Shown: positions 9,109 to 18,579 of the stretch, piece by piece
Numbering within the stretch: position 1 is the stretch's first letter
How the letters are laid out: every line of letters begins with the position of its first letter
Assembly (NCBI RefSeq): GCF_020523825.1
Contig: NZ_JAJALK010000003.1
Span: 496,001-560,000 of the forward strand
Direction: 5' to 3'
Length of the DNA: 64,000 nt
Source of the DNA: Methylobacterium brachiatum
GTDB lineage: Bacteria > Pseudomonadota > Alphaproteobacteria > Rhizobiales > Beijerinckiaceae
The notes under the pieces: model-generated
Told to the model about the DNA's origin: nothing
Databases searched by the model: none
Seen by the model: only the letters and a program-made list of their open reading frames with translations
Made by a program: the position numbers and the translations under genes

Positions 9109-10131
9109 ATGCAAGCCCTGCAACTATTCGGCGACCGCGACCTGCGCCTCACTGAGGTCGAGGCCCCCGCCGCACCGGGGCCGGGCGAGGTGCGGATCCG
9201 CATCCGCGCGGTTGGCCTGAATTTCATCGACGTCTGGGGCTTTCGCGGCATGGCCTTCGCCAAGCGCAAGATGCCGCTCATCGTCGGCGCCGAGGCGGCG
9301 GGCGTGGTCGAGTCGGTCGGCCCCGACGTCACCGCGCTGGCCCCGGGCGACCGGGTCGTGCCCTATGGCGCCATGACCTGCGGGCAGTGCCGGGCCTGCC
9401 GCGAGGGCCGCGACAATCTCTGCGAGGACGTGTCCGGCGTCATGGGCTTCCACATCGACGGCTTCGCCCGCGAATTGGTGACCATGCCGGCCCGCCTCGC
9501 CGTGAAGGTGCCGGACGGGGTCAGTGACACCGACGCGGCCTGCGCGGGCATCGCCTTCGGCACCGTCCAGCACATGCTGTTCGACAATGCCCGGCTGGAG
9601 CCCGGCGAGAGCGTGCTGGTCCATGCCGGCGGGTCCGGCATCGGCACCGCGGCGATCCGCATGGCCAAGGCGATCGGCTGCACGGTCTACACGACGGTCG
9701 GCGACGACGAGAAGGGCCGCAAGGCGGCGGAGCTCGGCGCCGACCACGTCATCAACTACCGGACCGAACGGTTCGAGGGCGAGGTCCGGCGGCTGACCAA
9801 GCGCAAGGGCGTCGACGTGGTGTTCGAGCATGTCGGCGCCGATACCTGGAACGGCTCGCTGCTCTGCCTGAAGCGCGGCGGCCGGCTGGTGACCTGCGGC
9901 TCCACCTCCGGCGTCTCGGCCACCATGAACCTGATGCAGCTGTTCCAGCAGCAATACCGCATCACCGGCTCGTTCGGCTGTTCGCTGGCGAATATTGCCC
10001 AGGCGCTCGACAAGATGGCCCTGGGTATCCGTCCGGTCGTTGACACGGTCTACCCGCTCGGCGACTTCGCGCAGGGGCTCGAACGCCTCGAATCCCGCAA
10101 GGTCTTCGGGAAGATCCTCGTCAGCCTCTGA
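9109..10131 (+). CDS. Zinc-binding alcohol dehydrogenase, AdhXL-like
   Basis: A 340-residue medium-chain dehydrogenase. The N-terminal GroES-like domain carries structural-zinc cysteines in CGQCRACREGRDNLC (about residues 88-102). The Rossmann domain has the motif HAGGSGIGTAAI. The segment DVWGFRGMAFAKRKMPL near residue 40 is, from memory, characteristic of the rhizobial enzyme encoded beside acpXL and lpxXL and needed for the very-long-chain hydroxy acid of lipid A. The next gene is an LpxXL-like acyltransferase, which supports this. An upstream in-frame GTG at 9070 is possible; the ATG at 9109 matches family length better. Confidence 0.75.
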   Translation: MQALQLFGDRDLRLTEVEAPAAPGPGEVRIRIRAVGLNFIDVWGFRGMAFAKRKMPLIVGAEAAGVVESVGPDVTALAPGDRVVPYGAMTCGQCRACREGRDNLCEDVSGVMGFHIDGFARELVTMPARLAVKVPDGVSDTDAACAGIAFGTVQHMLFDNARLEPGESVLVHAGGSGIGTAAIRMAKAIGCTVYTTVGDDEKGRKAAELGADHVINYRTERFEGEVRRLTKRKGVDVVFEHVGADTWNGSLLCLKRGGRLVTCGSTSGVSATMNLMQLFQQQYRITGSFGCSLANIAQALDKMALGIRPVVDTVYPLGDFAQGLERLESRKVFGKILVSL

Positions 10132-10218
10132 AACGTATCGCACGGCGCGGAAGATGGGTTAAGCTTCGCTTTATACGCGAACTGCCGGGCCTGCCCGCAT
10201 CGTGCCCGGGAATCCAAC

Positions 10219-11235
10219 GTGCTGCGCCTCGCCCTCATCCTTCGACGGTCTTTCCCGCGGCTCGCGGGTTTCGCCATGATCCCGCTGATCCGCGGCCTGG
10301 TCTGGCTGGCGCGCGCGCTCGGGCCGGATCGCGCCACCGCGTTCGGCGCCGCGCTGCTGCGCACGGTCGGGCCGCTGCTGCCGGCGCATCGCACCGCGAT
10401 GGCGAACCTGCGCGGCGCCTTCCCCGACATGCCGGAGGCGGAACGGAAGCGGATCGCCCTAGAGGCCTGGGACAATCTCGGGCGGACGGGGGCCGAATAC
10501 GCCCATCTCGACGCGCTGTTCGATTTCGACCCCGACTCGACGGAGCCGATGCGCACCGAGGTCGCCGGGATCGAGCACTTCGCCACCCTGCGCGATGACG
10601 GCCAGCCGGGGCTGATCTTCTCGGCGCATCTCGCGAACTGGGAGCTTCCGGCGATCTGCGCGGCCAAGTTCGGCCTGGACGCGACCGCGGTGTTCCGGCC
10701 GCCGAACAATCCGGCCGCCGCCCGGCTCGTCCAGGAGGTCCGCCGTCGCTCCATGGGCGGCCTCGCCGCCTCCACGCCCGGGGCCGTCTTCGCCATGCGC
10801 GACGTGGTCGAGAATGGCGGCCATCTCGGCCAGCTGATCGACCAGCATTTCACCCGCGGCGTGGTGGTCGACTTCATGGGCCGGCCGTGCCTCGCCAACC
10901 CGCTGCTCGCCAAGCTCGCCCGGCACTACGATTGCCCGGTCCACGGCGTCCGCGTCGTCCGCCTGCCGAAGGGGCGCTTCCGGCTGGAGCTGACGCCGCC
11001 CCTGGATCTGCCGCGGAACGCCGACGGGGTGATCGATGTCGCCGGCGCCATGCAGGCGATGACCGCGGTGGTGGAAGGCTGGGTGCACGAGAATCCGGGC
11101 CAATGGCTCTGGATGCACCGCCGCTGGCGCCCGGACATGTTGCCTAAGACGAGAAAACAGCCCAATCAACCGCAACCGATAGTAGAACCTTCTCAAGCCA
11201 ACGTGATTTCCCAGACAGCTTCCCAGACGCTCTGA
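10219..11235 (+). CDS. lpxXL: Lipid A acyltransferase, LpxXL/HtrB family
   Basis: A 338-residue late acyltransferase of the LpxL/HtrB family, acting at the inner membrane to add a secondary acyl chain to lipid A. The catalytic HX4E motif is HLANWE (His about 137). An N-terminal hydrophobic, basic segment fits membrane anchoring, and HENPGQWLWMHRRW is the family's C-terminal signature. Its position directly after an AdhXL-like gene matches the rhizobial acpXL-fabZXL-fabF-adhXL-lpxXL order, suggesting transfer of a very long omega-1-hydroxy fatty acid. The last 30 residues are polar and probably disordered. The start is GTG. Confidence 0.8.
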   Translation: MLRLALILRRSFPRLAGFAMIPLIRGLVWLARALGPDRATAFGAALLRTVGPLLPAHRTAMANLRGAFPDMPEAERKRIALEAWDNLGRTGAEYAHLDALFDFDPDSTEPMRTEVAGIEHFATLRDDGQPGLIFSAHLANWELPAICAAKFGLDATAVFRPPNNPAAARLVQEVRRRSMGGLAASTPGAVFAMRDVVENGGHLGQLIDQHFTRGVVVDFMGRPCLANPLLAKLARHYDCPVHGVRVVRLPKGRFRLELTPPLDLPRNADGVIDVAGAMQAMTAVVEGWVHENPGQWLWMHRRWRPDMLPKTRKQPNQPQPIVEPSQANVISQTASQTL

Positions 11236-11242
11236 TGGCCTG

Positions 11243-12016
11243 ATGACGCATCGGCACCGCGCCCGTATCTGGATCGGCGAAAGCCGCGCGCTGTGCGTGG
11301 CCGCGCTGCTCTGCGCCGTCTCGGCCGCAGCCGAGGCGCGGGCGGAGCCGGTCCGCGCCGTGGTGGAGCTGTTCACCAGCCAGGGCTGCGGTGCCTGCCG
11401 GGGTGCCGACCCGATCATCCGCGACCTCGCCCGCCAGCCGGGCGTGGTCGCCCTGACGCTGCCGGTGACCTACTGGGACTATCTCGGCTGGAAGGATACC
11501 CTGGCCTTGCGGCCGCTGACCGAGCGCCAGCGCGCCTATGCGCGGGCTCGCGGAGCCCGGCAGGTCTTTACCCCGCAGGTCGTGGTCGATGGCGGCGGCT
11601 TCGCTGTGGGGTCGGACCGTCCGGCTCTCGAGCGGCTGATGCGGGAGGCCACGCAGCGCGGCGGATTGCCGATCCCGGTCCGCGGCGAGATCAAGGGCGA
11701 CCGGATCGCCGTTGAGGTCGGGGCCGCGCCGGAGGCCAGGCCCGACACGCGCGGCGATGTCTGGCTGGTGCCGGTGCTGCGCAGCCGGGCCATCGCGATC
11801 CAGGCCGGCGAGAATGGCGGCCGGACCGCGACCTACGTCAATGTCGTGCGCGGCATCCAGCGCCTCGGCAGCTGGACCGGCCAGCCGACGCGCTTCGACG
11901 TGCCCTGCACACTCGCCGAGATCGCCGAGGCCGACAGCTGGGTGATCCTGGTCCAGGGCGCCGCGGAGGGCAGGCCCGGCCGCATCCTCGGCGCCGCCAA
12001 GGGGCCGGGCCTGTAG
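11243..12016 (+). CDS. Secreted thioredoxin-like DUF1223 protein
   Basis: A 257-residue exported protein of the DUF1223 family. A signal peptide covers about residues 14-35 and ends near EARA. The thioredoxin-like domain starts with VVELFTSQGCGAC, whose CGAC gives a CxxC pair at residues 49 and 52. The conserved YWDYLGWKD segment is typical of the family, which is thought to be periplasmic thiol proteins of unknown substrate. It lies eight bases after lpxXL and may be co-transcribed with it. Confidence 0.78.
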   Translation: MTHRHRARIWIGESRALCVAALLCAVSAAAEARAEPVRAVVELFTSQGCGACRGADPIIRDLARQPGVVALTLPVTYWDYLGWKDTLALRPLTERQRAYARARGARQVFTPQVVVDGGGFAVGSDRPALERLMREATQRGGLPIPVRGEIKGDRIAVEVGAAPEARPDTRGDVWLVPVLRSRAIAIQAGENGGRTATYVNVVRGIQRLGSWTGQPTRFDVPCTLAEIAEADSWVILVQGAAEGRPGRILGAAKGPGL

Positions 12017-12026
12017 GGTCCCGTGC

Positions 12027-12248
12027 CTAATCCAGCGTGATCGGGTTCAGGGGCCGACGGCCCTCCCGGCGGCGGCGTTCGTCCGACGCCCGCGCCAAGT
12101 CGCCGAGTTTCGCGTCGAGGCGCTCGGACGAGCGGCCGACCAGCCCGATCAGCGCGTCGAGCCCGCGGCTCAGCAGCGCGACGCTCCCGGTGACGCCTGC
12201 AACGAGCACGCGATCCGCGACGCGACCGATCCAGTGAAAAATCCGCAT
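12027..12248 (-). CDS. Small hypothetical protein with one hydrophobic segment
   Basis: A 73-residue basic protein read from ATG at 12248. Residues about 10-40 are hydrophobic and could form a membrane-associated helix; the C-terminal half is an arginine-rich, probably helical tail. It runs convergent with the DUF1223 gene and divergent from the DUF1194 gene. I do not recognise a family. Its codon pattern looks coding, which is the main reason for listing it. Confidence 0.5.
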   Translation of the reverse strand: MRIFHWIGRVADRVLVAGVTGSVALLSRGLDALIGLVGRSSERLDAKLGDLARASDERRRREGRRPLNPITLD

Positions 12249-12431
12249 GGTCCGTGTGTAGCTTTCAAGATCTGTGCGATGCCGGATGCATCCAGTTCCG
12301 TCCGCAGATAGCGCGGACCGGTCGGTGCGCTCTGCGACCGAACGCGGCATCGAACCGCCCGGGTGGCCGGGTCGTTGCCTGCCTGAGGCCGTCCGCCGAA
12401 CCGCGTGGGCGCCCATCACTGAGTGTCGGCC

Positions 12432-13148
12432 ATGCGGCGACGCCATCTGCTCTCTGGGATGCTCGCCGCCCTGTCCCTGGCCGGACGGCGCGCCGTCGCC
12501 GCGGAGACCGGTGTCGACGTCCTTCTCGTGCTGGCGGTCGACGTCTCGCTCAGCATCAGCGCGGAGCGCTTCGCCCTGGAGCGGCGGGGCTATGCGGAAG
12601 CCTTCAGCGATCCGCGCGTCCTGCGGGCGATCGCCGAGGGCAAGCGCGGACGCATCGCGGTGGCGCTGTTCGACTGGGCGGGCCCCGGGGAGCAGCAAAT
12701 CGCGGTCGATTGGATGGTCATCGCCACGGCCGCGGATGCCACGGCCTTCGCGGGGCGCCTCGCGGCGGTGCCGCGCCCCTTCTACGGCCGGACCGCCATC
12801 GGCTCGGCGATCGGCTTCGCCGCCATGCTGCTGGACCGCTCGCCCTACGCCGCCGAGCGGATGGTCATCGACATCTCCGGCGACGGCACCGGCAATGCGG
12901 GCCGCTCGATAGCGGAGGCCCGGGATTCGGCCTTGGCGTCGGGCATCACCATCAACGGCATCGTGATCGTCACCGACCCGGGCGGGATGCCGGGCTACCT
13001 GCGCGAGCACACCAATCCCCCGAATGGCCTCGCCGCCTATTACCGGGAGACCGTGATCGGCGGCGAGGGCGCCTTCGTCATGACGGCCGAGGGGTTCGAG
13101 GCCTTCGGCCGGGCCCTGATCGCCAAATTGGTGCGCGAGATCTCCTGA
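12432..13148 (+). CDS. DUF1194 secreted von Willebrand factor A-like protein
   Basis: A 238-residue exported protein. The N-terminus MRRRHLLSG with a following hydrophobic stretch resembles a Tat-type signal, ending near AVAA. The mature part is a von Willebrand A-like domain of the DUF1194 family: LVLAVDVSLSIS supplies the metal-binding DxSxS motif, and VIDISGDG is the second acidic motif. Such domains bind ligands through a divalent metal; the biological role is unknown. The ATG at 12432 is preferred over the in-frame GTG at 12423. Confidence 0.72.
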   Translation: MRRRHLLSGMLAALSLAGRRAVAAETGVDVLLVLAVDVSLSISAERFALERRGYAEAFSDPRVLRAIAEGKRGRIAVALFDWAGPGEQQIAVDWMVIATAADATAFAGRLAAVPRPFYGRTAIGSAIGFAAMLLDRSPYAAERMVIDISGDGTGNAGRSIAEARDSALASGITINGIVIVTDPGGMPGYLREHTNPPNGLAAYYRETVIGGEGAFVMTAEGFEAFGRALIAKLVREIS

Positions 13149-13261
13149 CACCCGACGACATCCGGGCTCCCGCGTCACCCGCGCTGCTCGCGCCCTGCCT
13201 GCCGGGGCGTTACGTTTCCCGCGCACGCACCCGGCGAGGCGCGGCCCAGGGAGGAACCACG

Positions 13262-14806
13262 ATGCCGATCACGGTTGACAGGCTGTCCGCCTATCCCGTC
13301 ATCACCCTGCGGCCGGACGACGGCGTGGCGGTCGCCCGGACGGCGATCGAGCCGGGCACGCCGGTGGCTCCGGGCGTCGCTGCCGCCGAGCGGATCCTGC
13401 CGGGTCACAAGGTTGCGGTCCGGCCGCATCGCTCCGGCGAAGCGGTCACCAAGTACGGGCAGATCATCGGCTTCGCCAAGGACGACATCGCCGCCGGCCG
13501 GCATGTCCATGTCCACAATCTCGGCATGGGCGAGTTCGCCCGCGACTACGCCTTCGGGGTCGATGCCCGCCCGACCCGGCTGGTCACGCCGCCGGCGACC
13601 TTCCAGGGCATCCGCCGGCCCGACGGGCGCGTGGCGACGCGCAACTATGTCGGCATCCTGACCTCGGTGAATTGCAGCGCCCATGTCGCCGACCTGATCG
13701 CCGACGCGTTCCGGCGCCACCCGATCCTCGGCCTCGATCCGCTGGCCCCCTATCCGCATGTCGACGGCGTGGTGGCGCTGACCCACAAGACCGGCTGCGG
13801 CATGGCGATGGGCGAGCCGCTGAAGCTCCTGCGCCGGACGCTCGCGGGCTATGCCCGGCACGTCAATTTCTCGCACATCGTGATGATCGGGCTCGGCTGC
13901 GAGGTGAACCAGATCGGCGCCTTCCTGGAGGAGCAGGGCCTCGGCGACCGGATCCGCAGCATGAACATCCAGACGCTCGGCGGCACCCGCAAGACCGTGG
14001 AGGCCGGCATCGCATTCGTCACCGGCATCCTGGCCGAGGCCAACGTGGTCCGCCGGGAGCCCGTGCCGGCGAGCGAGCTGATCGTCGCGCTGCAATGCGG
14101 CGGCTCGGACGGCTATTCCGGCGTCTCGGCCAACCCGGCGCTGGGGATCGCCAGCGACCGCGTGGTCGAGAACGGCGGCACCGTGATCCTGTCGGAGACC
14201 ACCGAGACCTATGGGGCCGAGCATCTGTTCACCCGGCGGGCCGTGAGCCCCCGTGTCGGCCAGAAGCTCGTCGACCTCATGCGCTGGTGGGAGGAGTACA
14301 CCCGCCGCGAGGGCTCGGAGATCGACGCCAACCCGTCGCCGGGCAACAAGGCCGGCGGCCTGACCACGATCCTCGAGAAGTCGCTCGGTGCCATGGCCAA
14401 GGCCGGCAGCACCAATCTGGTCGACGTGGTGCGCTACGCCGATCCGGTGACCGCCAAGGGCTTCGTGTTCATGGACACCCCCGGCTACGACCCGGTCTCG
14501 GCCACGGGGCAGGTGGCCGGCGGGGCCAACCTCGTGTGCTTCACCACCGGGCGCGGCAGTGTCTTCGGCTGCAAGCCGTCGCCGTCGATCAAGATCGCCA
14601 CCAACTCGGCGATGTACCGGCGGCTCGAAGAGGACATGGACGTCAATTGCGGCACGATCCTCGACGGCGAAGAAAGCGTCGAGGAGACCGGCCAGCGGAT
14701 CTTCGAGCTGATCCTGCGGGTGGCGAGCGGCGAGCGCACCAAGAGCGAGCAGTTCGATTTCGGCGCGTCGGAATTCGCGCCCTGGCAGCTCGGCGCGACG
14801 GTGTGA
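13262..14806 (+). CDS. Altronate/galactarate dehydratase family protein (UxaA-type)
   Basis: A 514-residue single-chain UxaA/GarD family enzyme. The N-terminal SAF domain (about residues 1-100, with HKVAV and VHVHNLGMGEF) joins the large C-terminal dehydratase domain. Conserved features include HKTGCGM, the metal-site region LQCGGSDGYSGVSANP, and ETTETYGAEH. Family members dehydrate altronate, galactarate or related hexarates in an iron-dependent reaction. No sugar-acid transporter or partner enzyme is adjacent, so the substrate is open. The AGGGAGGAAC ribosome binding site before the ATG fixes the start. Confidence 0.85.
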   Translation: MPITVDRLSAYPVITLRPDDGVAVARTAIEPGTPVAPGVAAAERILPGHKVAVRPHRSGEAVTKYGQIIGFAKDDIAAGRHVHVHNLGMGEFARDYAFGVDARPTRLVTPPATFQGIRRPDGRVATRNYVGILTSVNCSAHVADLIADAFRRHPILGLDPLAPYPHVDGVVALTHKTGCGMAMGEPLKLLRRTLAGYARHVNFSHIVMIGLGCEVNQIGAFLEEQGLGDRIRSMNIQTLGGTRKTVEAGIAFVTGILAEANVVRREPVPASELIVALQCGGSDGYSGVSANPALGIASDRVVENGGTVILSETTETYGAEHLFTRRAVSPRVGQKLVDLMRWWEEYTRREGSEIDANPSPGNKAGGLTTILEKSLGAMAKAGSTNLVDVVRYADPVTAKGFVFMDTPGYDPVSATGQVAGGANLVCFTTGRGSVFGCKPSPSIKIATNSAMYRRLEEDMDVNCGTILDGEESVEETGQRIFELILRVASGERTKSEQFDFGASEFAPWQLGATV

Positions 14807-15167
14807 AACGCATTCGAGCGCGAGCCGGGTGATCGCGCCGCGGGGCCGATAGGCTGAGCCGTCCGCTTCCTTGAGCCGAACCGGGTCGCGGATGCGGCGC
14901 CTCGGTGTCCTAGCTCACCGTGATCGGCTTGCCGCCGGAGCGCACATGTCCGAACTATCGCGGTTGCGCGAAGACGTGCTCTCGCCGGCCCGGCGTCTTT
15001 GCGCGTCCGGTTGATATATCGTCCGGTTGAAGCGTCGTTTGAATGTGGTGAAGACTGTCGGACGTCTTGGGTTTCCAGCGCGCTTGTTTAATCGATCGCT
15101 GCGATCTGAATGATTCCGACATCGGACGACATTTTGCCGACGATCTGTTCCAACCCGGAAAGCCTTG
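14807..15167. other. Intergenic with possible C-terminal gene remnant
   Basis: About 360 bases. On the minus strand, the codons ending in TAG at 14911-14913 read FGHVRSGGKPITVS, which looks like the tail of a lost gene, but an in-frame stop lies just upstream. Nothing else coding or structured is evident. The stretch 15000-15120 is visibly lower in GC and probably holds the promoter of the next gene. Confidence 0.3.
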
Positions 15168-17147
15168 ATGCCGCGCTTGGAGATCACCGGCACCCAACGC
15201 CACTACTGCGCCGTCGCGGCCGTCGAACAGGATGGTGTCTGGCGGCTGTTCAAGCCCTTCCGCGAGGGGAGGATCAGGGCGGCGGCCTTCGTGGGCGCGG
15301 ATCGGCTCGTCTGCCTGGGCAAGACCGGGGAACTCTGCCTGATCGACTGGCGCCTCGGCGTGGAACGCGCGCGCGGGTCCATTCCGGAACGTTATGCCAC
15401 GATCGCAGGAATATTCGTTGCGCGTAATGCCGAGTTGATCGTCGTCCACGGGGATAAACGGCCGTTTGATCCGGAAGAATACTGCCATTCCATTGCGGTG
15501 CTGCGGGCCGACACGCTCGAGACGATCCTGCAGGGCGAAGGCCTGCTCTGGTCGGGCAATGGTTCGGTCGCGCGGCTCGTCGAGGATCTTGCCATTCCGC
15601 GCAAGCCAGGCGCGCCGGTCAACATCACCATCCATTCCGACCTGTTCGAGGTCCCGGGGGGGGGCGTGGCGTTCATTGGCGACCGGTGCCATCCCGGTAA
15701 GACCGGCTATGGGCTGTGCCACCTGAACCCCGTCGACGGGTCGGTGCAGTACACGCCGCTGCCGCATGAGCCGCGATGGTGGTGGCTCAGCCCCAGCGGC
15801 CGCCTTGCCGTCACGCTGACGGCCGGCGCGCCGGCACCGTCCGGCGAAAGCCCGGCGCATCGGGTGGAGGCTGGCGGCGGACGAGCGATCGAGCTCTGGA
15901 CCACGGTGCCCCCTCAACTCCGGAAGACGCTCCTCAGGCTGGCCGTGCCGGAGCGCGACCTGCGCATCACCGCGATGGTCTGGGAGCCGGACGAGACGTC
16001 CGTCTGGGTGCAGGCGATTCGCTACAGCGCCGAGAGAACGGAGCCCGGCACCCCGTGGCAGAAGCGCAATGAGCAGCACGAGTTCCAGCGCATCGGTCTG
16101 GACGGGGCGCATTCGCCGGTCTTCCATTTCGAACGCTTCGACGGGTCACGGTTCACCGGGCCGGCCTATCTCCATTTCAAGAGCCCCGACATCCTCGATG
16201 TCAGCCCGGATCAGCCGATCGCCATCAGGGCCGGTTGGGTCGGCGGCGCGGTCTTCATCCCGCGCGCGTGGTGTGCGGAGGATCAATCGGCGCGGCGCAT
16301 CTCGGAAGACGAGGACGGGTTCCAGCCGACAGCCTGGGCCGGGCCGAAATCCTCGGCGATCCAGCGGTTCCTGGCGAAGGCCTGTCCGCGGCCCGTGGTG
16401 GTTGTGGCCGCGTTCGAACAGGCCGCCATCGCCGACGCATTGCAGCGACTCGCGCAGTTGATCCGCACAGGCCTGGCCGACCTGCTGCAGGACGATGTCT
16501 TGGATCTGGCGTTCAAGGTCGGCGGGCGGACGATGACCGAGACGGCGTTCTTCGCCCGCCTCGCCCGGGAGCGCATCGCGGTCGTCCCGGAACTGCGCGC
16601 GCTTCTGACGACCTATCTGGACGTCCAGCCCGAGATCGTCGCCGCCAAGAAGCTCTATCGCCAGATCTGGGGGCCGAAGGAGAATCAGGGCGCGCTCGCC
16701 CCGGCGATGCAGGCACTGCTCCATCTCGATCCGGGGGCGCACGACGTGTTCCGCCGCTATCTCGACCGGCGCGACGGCGAGCACGAGACCCACAGCCGCG
16801 ACGTGATCCTGGAGACCTACATCGCCGAGACCGGCTGGCGCGATGCCGCCATGATCCGCTTCGGCCTCTACGCCGCGATGATCCAGTACCGGGACGGCGT
16901 GATCATCCTCGGCGGCCATCTCGACACGTCCGGCCTGGTGGGTGCCGCGGAAGCGCTGCTGTCCCCCGATGCCTTCGCCGATGCGATCCTCGACGAGCTC
17001 GACCGGTTCATGGAACTGCCGGACTTCGATCCGCCGGTCCCGAAGGCTGAGCTGTATGAAGGGCTCACGGACGGCCTCCGGATGTCGCCCTACGGCCAAC
17101 ATGTCCGCGCGGCCCTCGCGGCCCGGCGCCCGTTCGCGGCGCGCTAG
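15168..17147 (+). CDS. Large hypothetical protein with beta-propeller-like N-terminal half
   Basis: A 659-residue soluble protein that I cannot assign to a named family. The N-terminal 330 residues alternate short hydrophobic strands with polar turns and look like WD40/YVTN-type repeats (GRIRAAAFVGADRLVCLG, WWWLSPSGRLAV, ITAMVWEPDETSVWV). The C-terminal half is more helical. No signal peptide or membrane segment is seen. The TTG at 15165 directly precedes the ATG at 15168, with GGAA upstream. It is flanked by lower-GC DNA on its 5' side and may be a local acquisition. Confidence 0.65.
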   Translation: MPRLEITGTQRHYCAVAAVEQDGVWRLFKPFREGRIRAAAFVGADRLVCLGKTGELCLIDWRLGVERARGSIPERYATIAGIFVARNAELIVVHGDKRPFDPEEYCHSIAVLRADTLETILQGEGLLWSGNGSVARLVEDLAIPRKPGAPVNITIHSDLFEVPGGGVAFIGDRCHPGKTGYGLCHLNPVDGSVQYTPLPHEPRWWWLSPSGRLAVTLTAGAPAPSGESPAHRVEAGGGRAIELWTTVPPQLRKTLLRLAVPERDLRITAMVWEPDETSVWVQAIRYSAERTEPGTPWQKRNEQHEFQRIGLDGAHSPVFHFERFDGSRFTGPAYLHFKSPDILDVSPDQPIAIRAGWVGGAVFIPRAWCAEDQSARRISEDEDGFQPTAWAGPKSSAIQRFLAKACPRPVVVVAAFEQAAIADALQRLAQLIRTGLADLLQDDVLDLAFKVGGRTMTETAFFARLARERIAVVPELRALLTTYLDVQPEIVAAKKLYRQIWGPKENQGALAPAMQALLHLDPGAHDVFRRYLDRRDGEHETHSRDVILETYIAETGWRDAAMIRFGLYAAMIQYRDGVIILGGHLDTSGLVGAAEALLSPDAFADAILDELDRFMELPDFDPPVPKAELYEGLTDGLRMSPYGQHVRAALAARRPFAAR

Positions 17148-17162
17148 ATCACGGTCCACCGC

Positions 17163-18209
17163 TCAGAGGTCGGTCCGAACGACGCTCGGGAAGCCCAGGA
17201 TGAAATCCGGGCCGAAGGCGGTGACCGGGGTATGGAACCCCGGGGGGACCGCGCCGGACGCCACGCGCCGCGCGGATTCCAGGGCGGTCAGGACCGTCAG
17301 CGTGTAGCCCTCCGGGGTCTCCATGCGGCTCGCCGCCCGATTGCCAGACCCGTCCCAGGCCTCGGCTAGGAAGGTGCTCCGCGCCCTGGCCCGCGCGCTT
17401 TCCGAAGGCCCCGGCGGCAGCCGGTCGATGCCGCGGTTGATCAGGCGCTGCGCCGTCCCGCTGGCGATGAGTCGGCGCAGCCCGGACGGCAGGCCCGCGG
17501 CCGCCGCCATGGCGGGGAAGGCCTCGAAATAGACCGCGATGTTGGGGACCCGGGTCGAGTACCACGCACTCGACACATCGCCCCAGCCGAGCCCCACGGT
17601 GCGCCGGGCGCCATGGCCGAAATCGGCGCTGCCGCGGGGCGGGCTCGGCAATTCGACGATGCGGCCGTCCCGGCGCACCCGCGTCCCCCAGGCGATGCCC
17701 TCGACCATGGTGCGGGCGGTCCCCCGGCTGAAGCCGCCGAAGCCGCCAATCGAGATACGCAGATGCGTGGCGCTCGGTAGCCGCTTCGCCACATGGGCGG
17801 CGAGGCAGTCGCTCGGCACCACGTCGAAGCCGGCCGCCGGGAGCAGGACGATGCCCGCGGCCTTCGCCTCCGCATCCCGGGCGGCGAGCGATTCGAGCAC
17901 GTCGATCTCGCCGGTGATGTCGAGGTAATGCGTCCCGGCGGCGAGGCACGCCTCGGCCATCGGCCGGGCCGTCTTGGAGAACGGCCCGGCCGCGTGGATA
18001 ACCGCGCCGATCCCGGCGAGCGCCTCCCGCAGCCGGCCCGGATCGTCGAGGGGCGCGGCGCGCCAGCCGAGCCCCAGCCGGGCGGCGAGCGGCCGGAGCT
18101 TGCCGGGGTCGCGCCCGGCCAGGACCGGACGCAGGCCCTGCGCGGCGGCGTGTTCGGCGAGCAGCGTGCCGGTATAGCCCGTGGCGCCGTAGATCAGGAT
18201 CTCGGTCAT
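17163..18209 (-). CDS. Saccharopine dehydrogenase-like / trans-acting enoyl reductase family oxidoreductase
   Basis: A 348-residue NAD(P)-binding protein. The N-terminal Rossmann motif GATGYTG is at residues about 8-14, followed by the family motifs VIHAAGPF and THYLDITGE. These place it among saccharopine-dehydrogenase-like oxidoreductases, which include mycobacterial trans-acting enoyl reductases. Substrates vary widely in this group and none can be inferred here. It converges with the preceding hypothetical gene, leaving 15 bases between stops. Confidence 0.75.
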   Translation of the reverse strand: MTEILIYGATGYTGTLLAEHAAAQGLRPVLAGRDPGKLRPLAARLGLGWRAAPLDDPGRLREALAGIGAVIHAAGPFSKTARPMAEACLAAGTHYLDITGEIDVLESLAARDAEAKAAGIVLLPAAGFDVVPSDCLAAHVAKRLPSATHLRISIGGFGGFSRGTARTMVEGIAWGTRVRRDGRIVELPSPPRGSADFGHGARRTVGLGWGDVSSAWYSTRVPNIAVYFEAFPAMAAAAGLPSGLRRLIASGTAQRLINRGIDRLPPGPSESARARARSTFLAEAWDGSGNRAASRMETPEGYTLTVLTALESARRVASGAVPPGFHTPVTAFGPDFILGFPSVVRTDL

Positions 18210-18579
18210 GGGCGCCCCTGTACCATGGTGGGCGCTCGCGACGGCAAGGGCTGTCCGCGGCACGCGGTCGATGCGGCGAGGCCGGTCAGATGTTCGGGAG
18301 CCCGGTTTCCGGCGCGGATAGTCGTTCGGAAGTCGAGTCCGGACAAAATTCGGTCCTGCCCGCCGCGCCGGCATAAACCGGGCAATGTTCGCCCCGGACC
18401 CGATCCTTCGCAACCGATCCGGTGTGCGCGCGAAGACATGGCGATCTCCACCGATCCGTTAGATCGGCATCCAGATGGCGGGTTGAGCGCCGCGAGACCG
18501 TTCCGTATTCGGGAGCGGACCCGCGTTCGGTGGTCCGACTCGTTGTGAACCAGCGGCGCAGGGTGCTTGGGAGCGATCG
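18210..18579. other. Intergenic between divergent genes, no further gene seen
   Basis: About 370 bases between a minus-strand and a plus-strand gene. It should hold both promoters. I see no RNA gene, no convincing palindrome and no coding frame. Confidence 0.4.
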
